A stretch of DNA of 64,000 nt from Diplolepis rosae. Lineage: Eukaryota; Arthropoda; Insecta; Hymenoptera; Diplolepididae. A program made the translations under genes and the position numbers. Position 1 is the stretch's first letter. The number at the start of each line of letters is the position of its first letter. Under the pieces are notes generated by a model. The model searched no databases. It was not told the DNA's origin and was given only the letters and a program-made list of their open reading frames with translations. The stretch is taken from NCBI GenBank assembly GCA_030998225.1, contig JAPYXD010000746.1, positions 992,001 through 1,056,000 of the forward strand, given 5' to 3'. Below are positions 24,961 through 39,200 of the stretch, piece after piece.

Positions 24961-27900
24961 GTCCGGTAATCTCGGGTATTACTTGGCCACTTTGTAGCAA
25001 TTCTTATACTCCTAAGAATTCGTGCATTACTTGGCCACCTTTCTTTAAGTCTGAGGTCGGAAATCTCGCGTATTAGTTGGCCACTTTATAAAAATTCTTA
25101 TACTCCTAAGTACTCGCGCATTGCTTGGCAACCTTACTTAAGGTCAGAGTCCGGTAATCTCGGGTATTACTTGGCCACTTTATAGCAATTCTTATACTCC
25201 TAAGAATTCGTGCATTACTTGGCCACCTTTCTTTAAGTCTGAGGTCGGAAATCTCGCGTATTAGTTGGCCACTTTATAACAATTCTAATACTCCTAACAA
25301 TTAGTGCATTACTTGGCCACCATACTTTAAGTCAGAGTTCGGAAATCTCGCGTATTAGTTGACCACTTTATAACAATTGTCTTACTCCTAAGAACTCGCG
25401 CATTACTTTGGCAACTCTTTTCAAGACAGACTTCATTTAACTCGCGTATTACTTGGCCACTTTATAGCAATTCTTATACTCCTAAGAATTCGCGCATTAC
25501 TTGGCCACCTTATTTAAATTCAGAGTCCGGAAATCTCGCGCATTACTTGGCCACTCTTTCAAGACAGACTTCGTTTAACTCGCGTATTACTTGGCCACTT
25601 ATAAAAATATATATAAAAATTCTTATACTCCTAAGATCTCGCGCATTACTTGGCATCCTGACTTAAAGGTCAGAGTCCGGTAATCTCGAGTATTACTTGG
25701 CCACTTTAGAAAAATTCTTATACTCCTATGAATTCGCTTATTACTTGGCCATCTTACTTAAAGTCAGAATACGAAAATCTCGCGCATTACTTGGCCACTC
25801 TTTTCAAGACAGACTTCGTTTAACTCGCGTATTACTTGGCCACTTATAAAAATATATATAAAAATTCTTATACTCCTAAGATCTCGCGCATTACTTGGTC
25901 ACCTTACTTAAGGTCAGAGTCCGGTAATCTCGCGCATTACTTGGCCACTTTATAAAAATTCTTATACTCCTAAGATCTCGCGCATTACTTGGTCACCTTA
26001 CTTAAGGTCAGAGTCAGGAAATCTCCGGTATTACTTGGCCACTTTATAGCAATTCTTATACTCCTAAGAATTCGTGCATTACTTGGCCACCTTTCTTTAA
26101 GTCTGAGGTCGGAAATCTCGGGCATTAGTTGGCCACTTTATAACAATTCTAATACTCCTAACAATTAGTGCATTACTTGGCCACCATACTTTAAGTCAGA
26201 GTTCGGAAATCTCGCGTATCAGTTGGCCACTTTATAACAATTGCCTTACTCCTAAGAACTCGCGCATTACTTGGCAACTCTTTTCAAGACAGACTTCATT
26301 TAACTCGCGTATTACTTGGCCACTTTATAGCAATTCTTATTCTCCTAAGAATTCGCGCATTACTTGGCCACCTTATTTAAATTCAGAGTCCGGAAATCTC
26401 GCGCATTACTTGGCCACTCTTTCAAGACAGACTTCGTTTAACTCGCGTATTACTTGGCCACTTATAAAAATATATATAAAAATTCTTACACTCCTAAGAT
26501 CTCGCGCATTACTTGGCCACCTTACTTAAGGACAGAGTCCGGTAATCTCGAGTATTACTTGGCCACTTTAGAAAAATTCTTATACTCCTATGAATTCGCT
26601 TATTACTTGGCCATCTTACTTAAAGTCAGAATACGGAAATCTCGCGCATTACTTGGCCACTCTTTTCAAGACAGACTTCGTTTAACTCGCGTATTACTTG
26701 GCCACTTATAAAAATATATATAAAAATTCTTATACTCCTGAGATCTCGCGCATTACTTGGCCACCTTACTTAAGGTCAGAGTCCGGTAATCTCGGGTATT
26801 ACTTGGGCACTTTAGAAAAATTCTTATAATCCTAAGAATTCGCGCATTACTTGGCCACCTTACTTTAAGTCAGAGTTCGGAAATCTCGCGTATTAGTTGG
26901 CCACTTTATAAAAATTCTTACACTCCTAAGAATTCGCGCATTACTTGGCCACCTTACTTTAAGTCAGAGTTCGGAAATCTCGCGTATTACTTCGCTACTT
27001 ATAAAAATTCTTATACTCCTAAGTATTCGCGCATTACTTGGCCACTATTTTCAAGACATACTTCGCTTAACTCGCGTATTACTTGGCTACTTATAAAAAG
27101 TCTTATACTCCTAAGAACTCGCGCATTACTTGGCCACCTTACTTTAAGTCAGAGTACGGAAATCTCGCGCATTACTTCGCTACTTATAAAAATTCTTATA
27201 CTCCTAAGTATTCGCGCATTACTTGGCCACTATTTTCAAGACATACTTCGCTTAACTCGCGTATTACTTGGCTACTTATAAAAAGTCTTATACTCCTAAG
27301 AATTCGCGCATTACTTGGCCACTCTTTTTAAGACAGACTTCATTTATCTTGCGTATTACTTGGCCACCTTACTTAAAGTCAGAGTACGGAAATCTCGCGC
27401 ATTACTTGGTCACTTTATAAAAATTCTTATACTCCTAAGATCTCGCGCATTGCTTGGCCACCTTACTTAAGGTCAGAGTCCGGTAATCTCGGGTATTACT
27501 TGGCCACTTTATAGCAATTCTTATACTCCTAAGAATTCGTGCATTACTTGGCCACCTTTCTTTAAGTCTGAGTTCGGAAATCTCGCGTATTAGTTTGCCA
27601 CTTTATAAAACTTCTCATACTCCTAAGAATTCGCGCATTACTTGGCCACCTTACTTTAAGTCAGAGTACGGAAATCTCGCGCATTACTTGGCCACTCTTT
27701 TCAAGACAGACTTCGTTTGACTCGCGTATTACTTGGCCACCTTACTTAAAGTCAGAGTCCGGTAATCTCGGGTATTACTTGGCCACTTTGTAGCAATTCT
27801 TATACTCCTAAGAATTCGAGCATTACTTGGCCACCTTTCTTTAAGTCAGAGTTCGGAAATCTCTCGTATTAGTTGTCAAATTTATAAAAATTCTATTACT

Positions 27901-28200
27901 ACAAATAATTCGCTCATTACTTGTAAAATCTTTTCAAGACAGACTTCATTTAACTCGCGTATTACTTGGCCACCTTACTTAAAGTCAGAGTCCGGTAATC
28001 TCGGGTATTACTTGGCCACTTTGTAGCAATTCTTATACTCCTAAGAATTCGAGCATTACTTGGCCACCTTTCTTTAAGTCTGAGGTCGGTAATCTCGCGT
28101 ATTAGTTGGCCACTTTATAACAATTCTAATACTCCTAACAATTAGTGCATTACTTGCCCACCATACTTTAAGTCAGAGTTCGGAAATCTCGCGTATTAGT
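24961..28200 (+). repeat. Satellite block, S5-free, with one degraded patch
   Basis: The first half matches 15.6-17.4 kb at +9,312. The middle (27,000-27,330) carries the AAGTATTCGCGC / ATTTTCAAGACATACTTCGC pair that is also found at 600-760, 3,840-3,960 and 29,640-29,900. A decayed patch is at 27,861-27,932. No S5 between ~24,550 and ~28,683. Confidence 0.8.
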
Positions 28201-31200
28201 TGACCACTTTATAACAATTGTCTTACTCCTAAGAATTCGCGCATTACTTGGCAACTCTTTTCAAGACAGACTTCATTTAACTCGCGTATTACTTGGCCAC
28301 TTTATAGCAATTCTTATACTCCTAAGAATTCGCGCATTACTTGGCCACCTTATTTAAATTCAGAGTCCGGAAATCTCGCGCATTACTTGGCCACTCTTTC
28401 AAGACAGACTTCGTTTAACTCGCGTATTACTTGGCCACTTATAAAAATATATATAAAAATTCTTATACTCCTAAGATCTCGCGCATTACTTGGCCACCTG
28501 ACTTAAGGTCAGAGTCCGGTAATCTCGAGTATTACTTGGCCACTTTAGAAAAATTCTTATACTCCTATGAATTCGCTTATTACTTGGCCATCTTACTTAA
28601 AGTCAGAGTCCGGAAATCTCGCGCATTACTTGGCCACTCTTTTCAGGACAGGCTTCGTCTAACTCGCGCATTACGAGGCCACATATGTATTTATATCAGT
28701 CATGAGGACCATTGAACTCGCGCATTACTTGGCCACCTTACTTTAAGTCAGAGTCCGGAAATCTCGCGCATTACTTGGCCACTTTATAAAAATTCTTACA
28801 CTCCTCAGAAATCGCGCAAAACTTGGCCACCTTACTTTAAGTCAGAGTACGGAAATCTCGCGCATTACTTGGACACTCTTTTCAAGACAGACTTCGCTTA
28901 ACTCGCGTATTACTTGGCCACTTTATAACAATCCTCTTACTCCTAAGAATTCGCGCATTACTTGGCCACCTTACTTAAGGTCAGAGTCCGGTAATCTCGG
29001 GTATTACTTGGCCACTTTATAGCAATTCTTATACTCCTAAGAATTCGCGCATTACTTGGCCACCTTATTTAAATTCAGAGTACGGAAATCTCGCGCATTA
29101 CTTGGCGACTCTTTTCAGGAAAGGCTTCGTCTAACTCGCGCATTACGAGGCCACATATGTATTTATATCAGTCATGAGGACCATTGAACTCGCGCATTAC
29201 TTGGCCACCTTACTTTAAGTCAGAGTCCGGAAATCTCGCGTATTACTTGGCCACTTTAGAAAAATTCTTATACTCCTATGAATTCGCGTATTACTTGGCC
29301 ACCTTACTTAAAGTCAGAGTACGGAAATCTCGCGCATTACTTGGCCACTCTTTTCAGGACAGGCTTCGTCTAACTCGCGTATTACGAGGCCACTTATGAA
29401 TTTATATCAGTCCTGTGGTCCATTGAACTCGCGCATTACTATGCCACCTTACTTTAAGTCAGAGTCCGGAAATCTCGCGAATTAATTGGCCACTTTAGAA
29501 AAATTCTTATACTCCTATGAATTCGCTTATTACTTGGCCATCTTACTTAAAGTCAGAGTACGGAAAACTCGCGCATTACTTGGCCACTCTTCTCAAGACA
29601 GACTTCGTTTAACTCGCGCATTACTTGGCCACTTATAAAAATTCTTATACTCCTAAGTATTCGCGCATTACTTGGCCACTATTTTCAAGACATACTTCGC
29701 TTAACTCGCGTATTACTTGGCTACTTATAAAAAGTCTTATACTCCTAAGAACTCGCGCATTACTTGGCCACCTTACTTTAAGTCAGAGTACGGAAATCTC
29801 GCGCATTACTTCGCTACTTATAAAAATTCTTATACTCCTAAGTATTCGCGCATTACTTGGCCACTATTTTCAAGACATACTTCGCTTAACTCGCGTATTA
29901 CTTGGCTACTTATAAAAACTCATATACTCCTAAGAATTCGCGCATTACTTGGCAACTCTTTTCAAGACAGACTTCATTTATCTTGCGTATTACTTGGCCA
30001 CCTTACTTAAAGTCAGAGTACGGAAATCTCGCGCATTACTTGGTCACTTTATAAAAATTCTTATACTCCTAAGATCTCGCGCATTGCTTGGCCACCTTAC
30101 TTAAGGTCAGAGTCCGGTAATCTCGGGTATTACTTGGCCACTTTATAGCAATTCTTATACTCCTAAGAATTCGTGCATTACTTGGCCACCTTTCTTTAAG
30201 TCTGAGTTCGGAAATCTCGCGTATTAGTTTGCCACTTTATAACAATTCTTATACTCCTAACAATTAGTGCATTACTTGGCCACCATACTTTAAGTCAGAG
30301 TTCGGAAATCTCGCGTATTAGTTGTCCACTTTATAACAATTCTCTTACTCCTAAGAATTCGCGCATTACTTGGCCACTCTTTTCAAGACAGACTTCATTT
30401 AACTCGCGTATTACTTGGCCACCTTACTTAAAGTCAGAGTCCGGTAATCTCGGGTATTACTTGACCACTTTGTAGCAATTCTTATACTCCTAAGAATTCG
30501 TGCATTACTTGGCCACCTTTCTTTAAGTCTGAGGTCGGAAATCTCGCGTATTAGTTGGCCACTTTATAACAATTCTAATACTCCTAACAATTAGTGCATT
30601 ACTTGGCCACCATACTTTAAGTCAGAGTTCGGAAATCTCGCGTATTAGTTGACCACTTTATAACAATTGTCTTACTCCTAAGAATTCGCGCATTACTTGG
30701 CAACTCTTTTCAAGACAGACTTCATTTAACTCGCGTATTACTTGGCCACTTTATAGCAATTCTTATACTCCTAAGAATTCGCGCATTACTTGGCCACCTT
30801 ATTTAAATTCAGAGTCCGGAAATCTCTCGCATTACTTGGCCACTCTTTCAAGACAGACTTCGTTTAACTCGCGTATTACTTGGCCACTTATAAAAATATA
30901 TATAAAAATTCTTATACTCCTAAGATCTCGCGCATTACTTGGCCACCTGACTTAAGGTCAGAGTCCGGTAATCTCGAGTATTACTTGGCCACTTTAGAAA
31001 AATTCTTATACTCCTATGAATTCGCTTATTACTTGGACATCTTACTTAAAGTCAGAGTCCGGAAATCTCGCGCATTACTTGGCCACTCTTTTCAGGACAG
31101 GCTTCGTCTAACTCGCGCATTACGAGGCCACATATGTATTTATATCAGTCATGAGGTCCATTGAACTCGCGCATTACTTGGCCACCTTACTTAAAGTCAG

Positions 31201-31620
31201 AGTCCGGAAATCTCGCGCATTACTTGGCCACTTTATAAAAATTCTTACACTCATAAGAATTCGCGCAAAACTTGGCCACCTTACTTTAAGTCAGAGTACG
31301 GAAATCTCGCGCATTACTTGGACACTCTTTTCAAGACAGACTTCGCTTAACTCGCGTATTACTTGGCCACTTTATAACAATCCTCTTACTCCTAAGAATT
31401 CGCGCATTACTTGGCCACCTTACTTAAGGTCAGAGTCCGGTAATCTCGGGTATTACTTGGCCACTTTATAGCAATTCTTATACTCCTAAGAATTCGCGCA
31501 TTACTTGGCCACCTTATTTAAATTCAGAGTACGGAAATCTCGCGCATTACTTGGCCACTCTTTTCAGGACAGGCTTCGTCTAACTCGCGCATTACGAGGC
31601 CACATATGTATTTATATCAG
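28201..31620 (+). repeat. 2,449-bp higher-order repeat pair
   Basis: The segment from ~28,200 (CAATTGTC at 28,215) recurs from ~30,650 (30,664). The frames at 28,431 and 30,880 and the CATGAGG(A/T)CCATTG S5 elements near 28,683 and 31,133 keep the same offset. S5 elements near 29,156 and 29,395 are separated by 239 bp. Confidence 0.83.
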
Positions 31621-34600
31621 TCATGAGGTCCATTGAACTCGCGCATTACTATGCCACCTTACTTTAAGTCAGAGTCCGGAAATCTCGCGAATTAATTGGC
31701 CACTTTAGAAAAATTCTTATACTCCTATGAATTCGCTTATTACTTGGCCATCTTACTTAAAGTCAGAGTACGGAAAACTCGCGCATTACTTGGCCACTCT
31801 TCTCAAGACAGACTTCGTTTAACTCGCGCATTACTTGGCCACTTTATAAAAATTCTTAAAATCCTAAGAATTCGTGCATTACTTGACCACCTTATTTAAA
31901 GTCAGATTCCGGAAATCTCGCGTATTACTTGGCCACTTTATAAAAATTCTTACACTCCTAAGAATTCGTGCATTACTTGGCCACCTTACTTTAAGTCAGA
32001 GTACGGAAATCTCGCGCATTACTTGGCCACACTTTTCAAGACAGACTTCGCTTAACTCGCGTATTACTTCGCCACTTATAAAAATATATATAAAAATTCT
32101 TATACTCCTAAGATCTCGCGCATTACTTGGCCACCTGACTTAAGGTCAGAGTCCGGTAATCTCGGGTATTACTTGGCCACTTTAGAAAAATTCTTAAAAT
32201 CCTAAGAATTCGCGCATTACTTGGCGACCTTACTTGAAGTCAGAGTCCGGAAATCTCGCGTATTAGTTTGCCACTTTATAACAATTCTTATACTCCTAAG
32301 AATTCGTGCATTACTTGGCCACCTTACTTTAAGTCAGAGTACGGAAATCTCGCGCATTACTTGGCCACTCTTTTAAAGACAGACTTCGTTTAACTCGCGT
32401 ATTACTTGGCCACTTATAAAAATATATATAAAAATTCTTATACTCCTAAGATCTCGCGAATTGCTTGTCCACCTTACTCAAGGTCAGAGTCCGGAAATCT
32501 CGGGTATTAGTTGGCCACTTTATAGCAATTCTTATACTCCTAAGAATTCGTGCATTACTTGGCCACCTTTTTTTAAGTCTGAGTTCGGAAATCTCGCGTA
32601 TTAGTTTGCCACTTTATAACAATTCTTATACTCCTAACAATTAGTGCATTACTTGGCCACCATACTTTAAGTCAGAGTTCGGAAATCTCGCGTATTAGTT
32701 GGCCACTTTATAACAATTCTCTTACTCCTAAGAATTCGCGCATTACTTGGCAACTCTTTTCAAGACAGACTTCATTTAACTCGCGTATTACTTGGCCACC
32801 TTACTTAAAGTCAGAGTCCGGTAATCTCGGGTATTACTTGGCCACTTTGTAGCAATTCTTATACTCCTAAGAATTCGTGCATTACTTGGCCACCTTTCTT
32901 TAAGTCTGAGGTCGGAAATCTCGCGTATTAGTTGGCCACTTTATAAAAATTCTTATACTCCTAAGTACTCGCGCATTGCTTGGCCACCTTACTTAAGGTC
33001 AGAGTCCGGTAATCTCGGGTATTACTTGGCCACTTTATAGCAATTCTTATACTCCTAAGAATTCGTGCATTACTTGGCCACCTTTCTTTAAGTCTGAGGT
33101 CGGAAATCTCGCGTATTAGTTGGCCACTTTATAACAATTCTAATACTCCTAACAATTAGTGCATTACTTGGCCACCATACTTTAAGTCAGAGTTCGGAAA
33201 TCTCGCGTATTAGTTGACCACTTTATAACAATTGTCTTACTCCTAAGAACTCGCGCATTACTTGGCAACTCTTTTCAAGACAGACTTCATTTAACTCGCG
33301 TATTACTTGGCCACTTTATAGCAATTCTTATACTCCTAAGAATTCGCGCATTACTTGGCCACCTTATTTAAATTCAGAGTCCGGAAATCTCGCGCATTAC
33401 TTGGCCACTCTTTCAAGACAGACTTCGTTTAACTCGCGTATTACTTGGCCACTTATAAAAATATATATAAAAATTCTTATACTCCTAAGATCTCGCGCAT
33501 TACTTGTCCACCTGACTTAAGGTCAGAGTCCGGTAATCTCGAGTATTACTTGGCCACTTTAGAAAAATTCTTATACTCCTATGAATTCGCTTATTACTTG
33601 ACCATCTTACTTAAAGTCAGAATACGAAAATCTCGCGCATTACTTGGCCACTCTTTTCAAGACAGACTTCGTTTAACTCGCGTATTACTTGGCCACTTAT
33701 GAAAATATATATAAAAATTCTTATACTCCTAAGATCTCGCGCATTACTTGGCCACCTTACTTAAGGTCAGAGTCCGGTAATCTCGCGCATTACTTGGCCA
33801 CTTTATAAAAATTCTTATACTCCTAAGATCTCGCGCATTGCTTGGCCACCTTACTTAAGGTCAGAGTCCGGTAATCTCGGGTATTACTTGGCCACTTTAT
33901 AGCAATTCTTATACTCCTAAGAATTCGTGCATTACTTGGCCACCTTTCTTTAAGTCTGAGGTCGGAAATCTCGGGTATTAGTTGGCCACTTTCTAAAAAT
34001 TCTTATACTCCTATGAATTCGCGCATTACTTGGCCACCTTACTTTAAGTCAGAGTTCGGAAATCTCGCGTATTAGTTGGCCACTCTTTTCAAGACAGAGT
34101 CCGGAAATCTCGCGTATTACTTGGCCACTTATAAAAATATATATAAAAATTCTTAAACTCCTAAGATCTCGCGAATTGCTTGTCCACCTTACTCAATGTC
34201 AGAGTCCGGAAATCTCGGGTATTACTTGGACACTTTATAGAAATTCTTATACTCCTAAGAATTCGTGCATTACTTGGCCACCTTTCCTTAAGTCTGAGTT
34301 CGGAAATCTCGCGTATTAGTTGGCCACTTTATAACAATTCTTATACTCCTAAGAATTCGTGCATTACTTGGCCACCTTACATTAAGTCAGAGTTCGGAAA
34401 TCTCGCGTATTAGTTGGCCACTTTATAACAATTCTCTTACTCCTAAGAATTCGCGCATTACTTGGCAACTCTTTTCAAGACAGACTTCATTTATCTTGCG
34501 TATTACTTGGCCACCTTACTTAAAGTCAGAGTACGGAAATCTCGCGCATTACTTGGTCACTTTATAAAAATTCTTATACTCCTAAGATCTCGCGCATTGC

Positions 34601-36290
34601 TTGGCCACCTTACTTAAGGTCAGAGTCCGGTAATCTCGGGTATTACTTGGCCACTTTATAGCAATTCTTATACTCCTAAGAATTCGTGCATTACTTGGCC
34701 ACCTTTTTTTAAGTCTGAGTTCGGAAATCTCGCGTATTAGTTTGCCACTTGATAAAAATTCTTATACTCCTAACAATTCGCGCATTACTTGGCCACCATA
34801 CTTTAAGTCAGAGTTCGGAAATCTCGCGTATTAGTTGGCCACTTTATAACAATTCTCTTACTCCTAAGAATTCGCGCATTACTTGGCAACTCTTTTCAAG
34901 ACAGACTTCATTTAACTCGCGTATTACTTGGCCACCTTACTTAAAGTCAGAGTCCGGTAATCTCGGGTATTACTTGGCCACTTTGTAGCAATTCTTATAC
35001 TCCTAAGAATTCGTGCATTACTTGGCCACCTTTCTTTAAGTCTGAGGTCGGAAATCTCGCGTATTAGTTGGCCACTTTATAAAAATTCTTATACTCCTAA
35101 GTACTCGCGCATTGCTTGGCCACCTTACTTAAGGTCAGAGTCCGGTAATCTCGGGTATTACTTGGCCACTTTATAGCAATTGTCTTACTCCTAAGAACTC
35201 GCGCATTACTTGGCAACTCTTTTCAAGACAGACTTCATTTAACTCGCGTATTACTTGGCCACTTTATAGCAATTCTTATACTCCTAAGAATTCGCGCATT
35301 ACTTGGCCACCTTATTTAAATTCAGAGTCCGGAAATCTCGCGCATTACTTGGCCACTCTTTCAAGACAGACTTCGTTTAACTCGCGTATTACTTGGCCAC
35401 TTATAAAAATATATATAAAAATTCTTATACTCCTAAGATCTCGCGCATTACTTGTCCACCTGACTTAAGGTCAGAGTCCGGTAATCTCGAGTATTACTTG
35501 GCCACTTTAGAAAAATTCTTATACTCCTATGAATTCGCTTATTACTTGACCATCTTACTTAAAGTCAGAATACGAAAATCTCGCGCATTACTTGGCCACT
35601 CTTTTCAAGACAGACTTCGTTTAACTCGCGTATTACTTGGCCACTTATAAAAATATATATAAAAATTCTTATACTCCTAAGATCTCGCGCATTACTTGGC
35701 CACCTTACTTAAGGTCAGAGTCCGGTAATCTCGCGCATTACTTGGCCACTTTATAAAAATTCTTATACTCCTAAGATCTCGCGCATTGCTTGGCCACCTT
35801 ACTTAAGGTCAGAGTCCGGTAATCTCGGGTATTACTTGGCCACTTTATAGCAATTCTTATACTCCTAAGAATTCGTGCATTACTTGGCCACCTTTCTTTA
35901 AGTCTGAGGTCGGAAATCTCGGGTATTAGTTGGCCACTTTATAACAATTCTAATACTCCTAACAATTAGTGCATTACTTGGCCACCATACTTTAAGTCAG
36001 AGTTCGGAAATCTCGCGTATTAGTTGGCCACTTTATAACAATTGCCTTACTCCTAAGAATTCGCGCATTACTTGGCAACTCTTTTCAAGACAGACTTCAT
36101 TTAACTCGCGTATTACTTGGCCACTTTATAGCAATTCTTATACTCCTAAGAATTCGCGTATTACTTGGCCACCTTACTTAAAGTCAGAGTACGGAAAACT
36201 CGCGCATTACTTGGCCACTCTTTTCAAGACAGACTTCGTTTAACTCGCGCATTACTTGGCCACATTAGAAAAATTCTTAAAATCCTAAGA
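31621..36290 (+). repeat. Block with a 2,136/1,948-bp tandem pair; S5 absent
   Basis: AAGTACTCGCGC at 32,963 recurs at 35,099 (+2,136). Landmarks beyond ~35,177 recur at +1,948, because four monomers (188 bp) are missing from the second copy at 35,177. The module at 31,874-32,143 matches 36,295-36,564 (+4,421). After the S5 near 31,605 I find none in this block. Confidence 0.83.
34084..34109 (+). repeat. Chimeric S3/S1 linker
   Basis: The left half reads TCTTTTCAAGACAGA as in S3 and the right half GTCCGGAAATC as in S1. The switch lies in the AAG(A/T)CAGA segment shared by both classes. It is followed by S4, which normally requires a preceding S3. Confidence 0.85.
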
Positions 36291-39200
36291 ATTCGTGCAT
36301 TACTTGACCACCTTATTTAAAGTCAGATTCCGGAAATCTCGCGTATTACTTGGCCACTTTATAAAAACTCTTACACTCCTAAGAATTCGTGCATTACTTG
36401 GCCACCTTACTTTAAGTCAGAGTACGGAAATCTCGCGCATTACTTGGCCACACTTTTCAAGACAGACTTCGCTTAACTCGCGTATTACTTCGCCACTTAT
36501 AAAAATATATATAAAAATTCTTATACTCCTAAGATCTCGCGCATTACTGGGCCACCTGACTTAAGGTCAGAGTCCGGTAATCTCGGGTATTACTTGGCCA
36601 CTTTAGAAAAATTCTTAAAATCCTAAGAATTCGCGCATTACTTGGCGACCTTACTTGAAGTCAGAGTCCGGAAATCTCGCGTATTAGTTGGCCACTTTAT
36701 AACAATTCTTATACTCCTAAGAATTCGTGCATTACTTGGCCACCTTACTTTAAGTCAGAGTACGGAAATCTCGCGCATCACTTGGCCACTCTTTTCAAGA
36801 CAGACTTCGCTTAACTCGCGTATTACTTGGCCACTTATAAAAATATATATAAAAATTCTTATACTCCTAAGATCTCGCGCATTGCTTGTCCACCTTACTC
36901 AAGGTCAGAGTCCGGAAATCTCGGGTATTACTTGGACACTTTATAGAAATTCTTATACTCCTAAGAATTCGTGCATAACTTGACCACCTTATTTAAAGTC
37001 AGATTCCGGAAATCTCGCGTATTACTTGGCCACATTAGAAAAATTCTTATACTCCTATGAATTCGCGTATTACTTGGCCACCTTACTTAAAGTCAGAGTT
37101 CGGAAATCTCGCGTATTAGTTGGCCACTTTATAACAATTCTCTTATTCCAAAGAATTGGCGCATTACTTGGCCACTCTATAAAATAAAGAATTCGTTAAA
37201 ATCCCGTATTACTTGGCCACTTATAAAAATATATATAAAAATTCTTATACTCCTAAATCTCGCGCAGTACTTGGCCACCTTACTTAAGGTCAGAGTCCGG
37301 TAATCTCGGGTATTACTTGGCCACTTTAGAAAAATTCTTAAAATCCTGAGAACTCGCGCATTACATGGCCACCTTACTTTAGCTCAGAGTTCGGAAATCT
37401 CGCGTATTAGTTGGCCACTTTATAACAATTCTTATACTCCTAAGAATTCGTGCATTACTTGGCCACCTTTCCTTAAGTCTGAGTTCGGAAATCTCGCGTA
37501 TTAGTTGGCCACTTTATAACAATTCTTATACTCCTAAGAATTCATGCATTACTTGGCCACCTTACATTAAGTCAGAGTTCGGAAATCTCGCGTATTAGTT
37601 GGCCACTTTATAACAATTCTCTTACTCCTAAGAATTCGAGCATTACTTGGCAACTCTTTTCAAGACAGACTTCATTTATCTTGCGTATTACTTGGCCACC
37701 TTACTTAAAGTCAGAGTACGGAAATCTCGCGCATTACTTGGTCACTTTATAAAAATTCTTATACTCCTAAGATCTCGCGCATTGCTTGGCCACCTTACTT
37801 AAGGTCAGAGTCCGGTAATCTCGGGTATTACTTGGCCACTTTATAGCAATTCTTATACTCCTAAGAATTCGTGCATTACTTGGCCACCTTTCTTTAAGTC
37901 TGAGTTCGGAAATCTCGCGTATTAGTTTGCCACTTTATAACAATTCTTATACTCCTAACAATTAGTGCATTACTTGGCCACCATACTTTAAGTCAGAGTT
38001 CGGAAATCTCGCGTATTAGTTGGCCACTTTATAACAATTCTCTTACTCCAAAGAATTGGCGCATTACTTGGCAACTCTTTTCAAGACAGACTTCGTTTAA
38101 ATCGCGTATTACTTGGCCACCTTACTTAAAGTCAGAGTCCGGTAATCTCGGGTATTACTTGGCCACTTTGTAGCAATTCTTATACTCCTAAGAATTCGTG
38201 CATTACTTGGCCACCTTTCTTTAAGTCTGAGGTCGGAAATCTCGCGTATTATTTGGCCACTTTATAAAAATTCTTATACTCCTAAGTACTCGCGCATTGC
38301 TTGGCCACCTTACTTAAGGTCAGAGTCCGGTAATCTCGGGTATTACTTGGCCACTTTATAGCAATTCTTATACTCCTAAGAATTCGTGCATTACTTGGCC
38401 ACCTTTCTTTAAGTCTGAGGTCGGAAATCTCGCGTATTAGTTGGCCACTTTATAACAATTCTAATACTCCTAACAATTAGTGCATTACTTGGCCACCATA
38501 CTTTAAGTCAGAGTTCGGAAATCTCGCGTATTAGTTGACCACTTTATAACAATTGTCTTACTCCTAAGAACTCGCGCATTACTTGGCAACTCTTTTCAAG
38601 ACAGACTTCATTTAACTCGCGTATTACTTGGCCACTTTATAGCAATTCTTATACTCCTAAGAATTCGCGCATTACTTGGCCACCTTATTTAAATTCAGAG
38701 TCCGGAAATCTCGCGCATTACTTGGCCACTCTTTCAAGACAGACTTCGTTTAACTCGCGTATTACTTGGCCACTTATAAAAATATATATAAAAATTCTTA
38801 TACTCCTAAGATCTCGCGCATTACTTGGCCACCTGACTTAAGGTCAGAGTCCGGTAATCTCGAGTATTACTTGGCCACTTTAGAAAAATTCTTATACTCC
38901 TATGAATTCGCTTATTACTTGGCCATCTTACTTAAAGTCAGAATACGAAAATCTCGCGCATTACTTGGCCACTCTTTTCAAGACAGACTTCGTTTAACTC
39001 GCGTATTACTTGGCCACTTATAAAAATATATATAAAAATTCTTATACTCCTAAGATCTCGCGCATTACTTGGCCACCTTACTTAAGGTAAGAGTCCGGTA
39101 ATCTCGCGCATTACTTGGCCACTTTATAAAAATTCTTATACTCCTAAGATCTCGCGCATTGCTTGGCCACCTTACTTAAGGTCAGAGTCAGGTAATCTCG

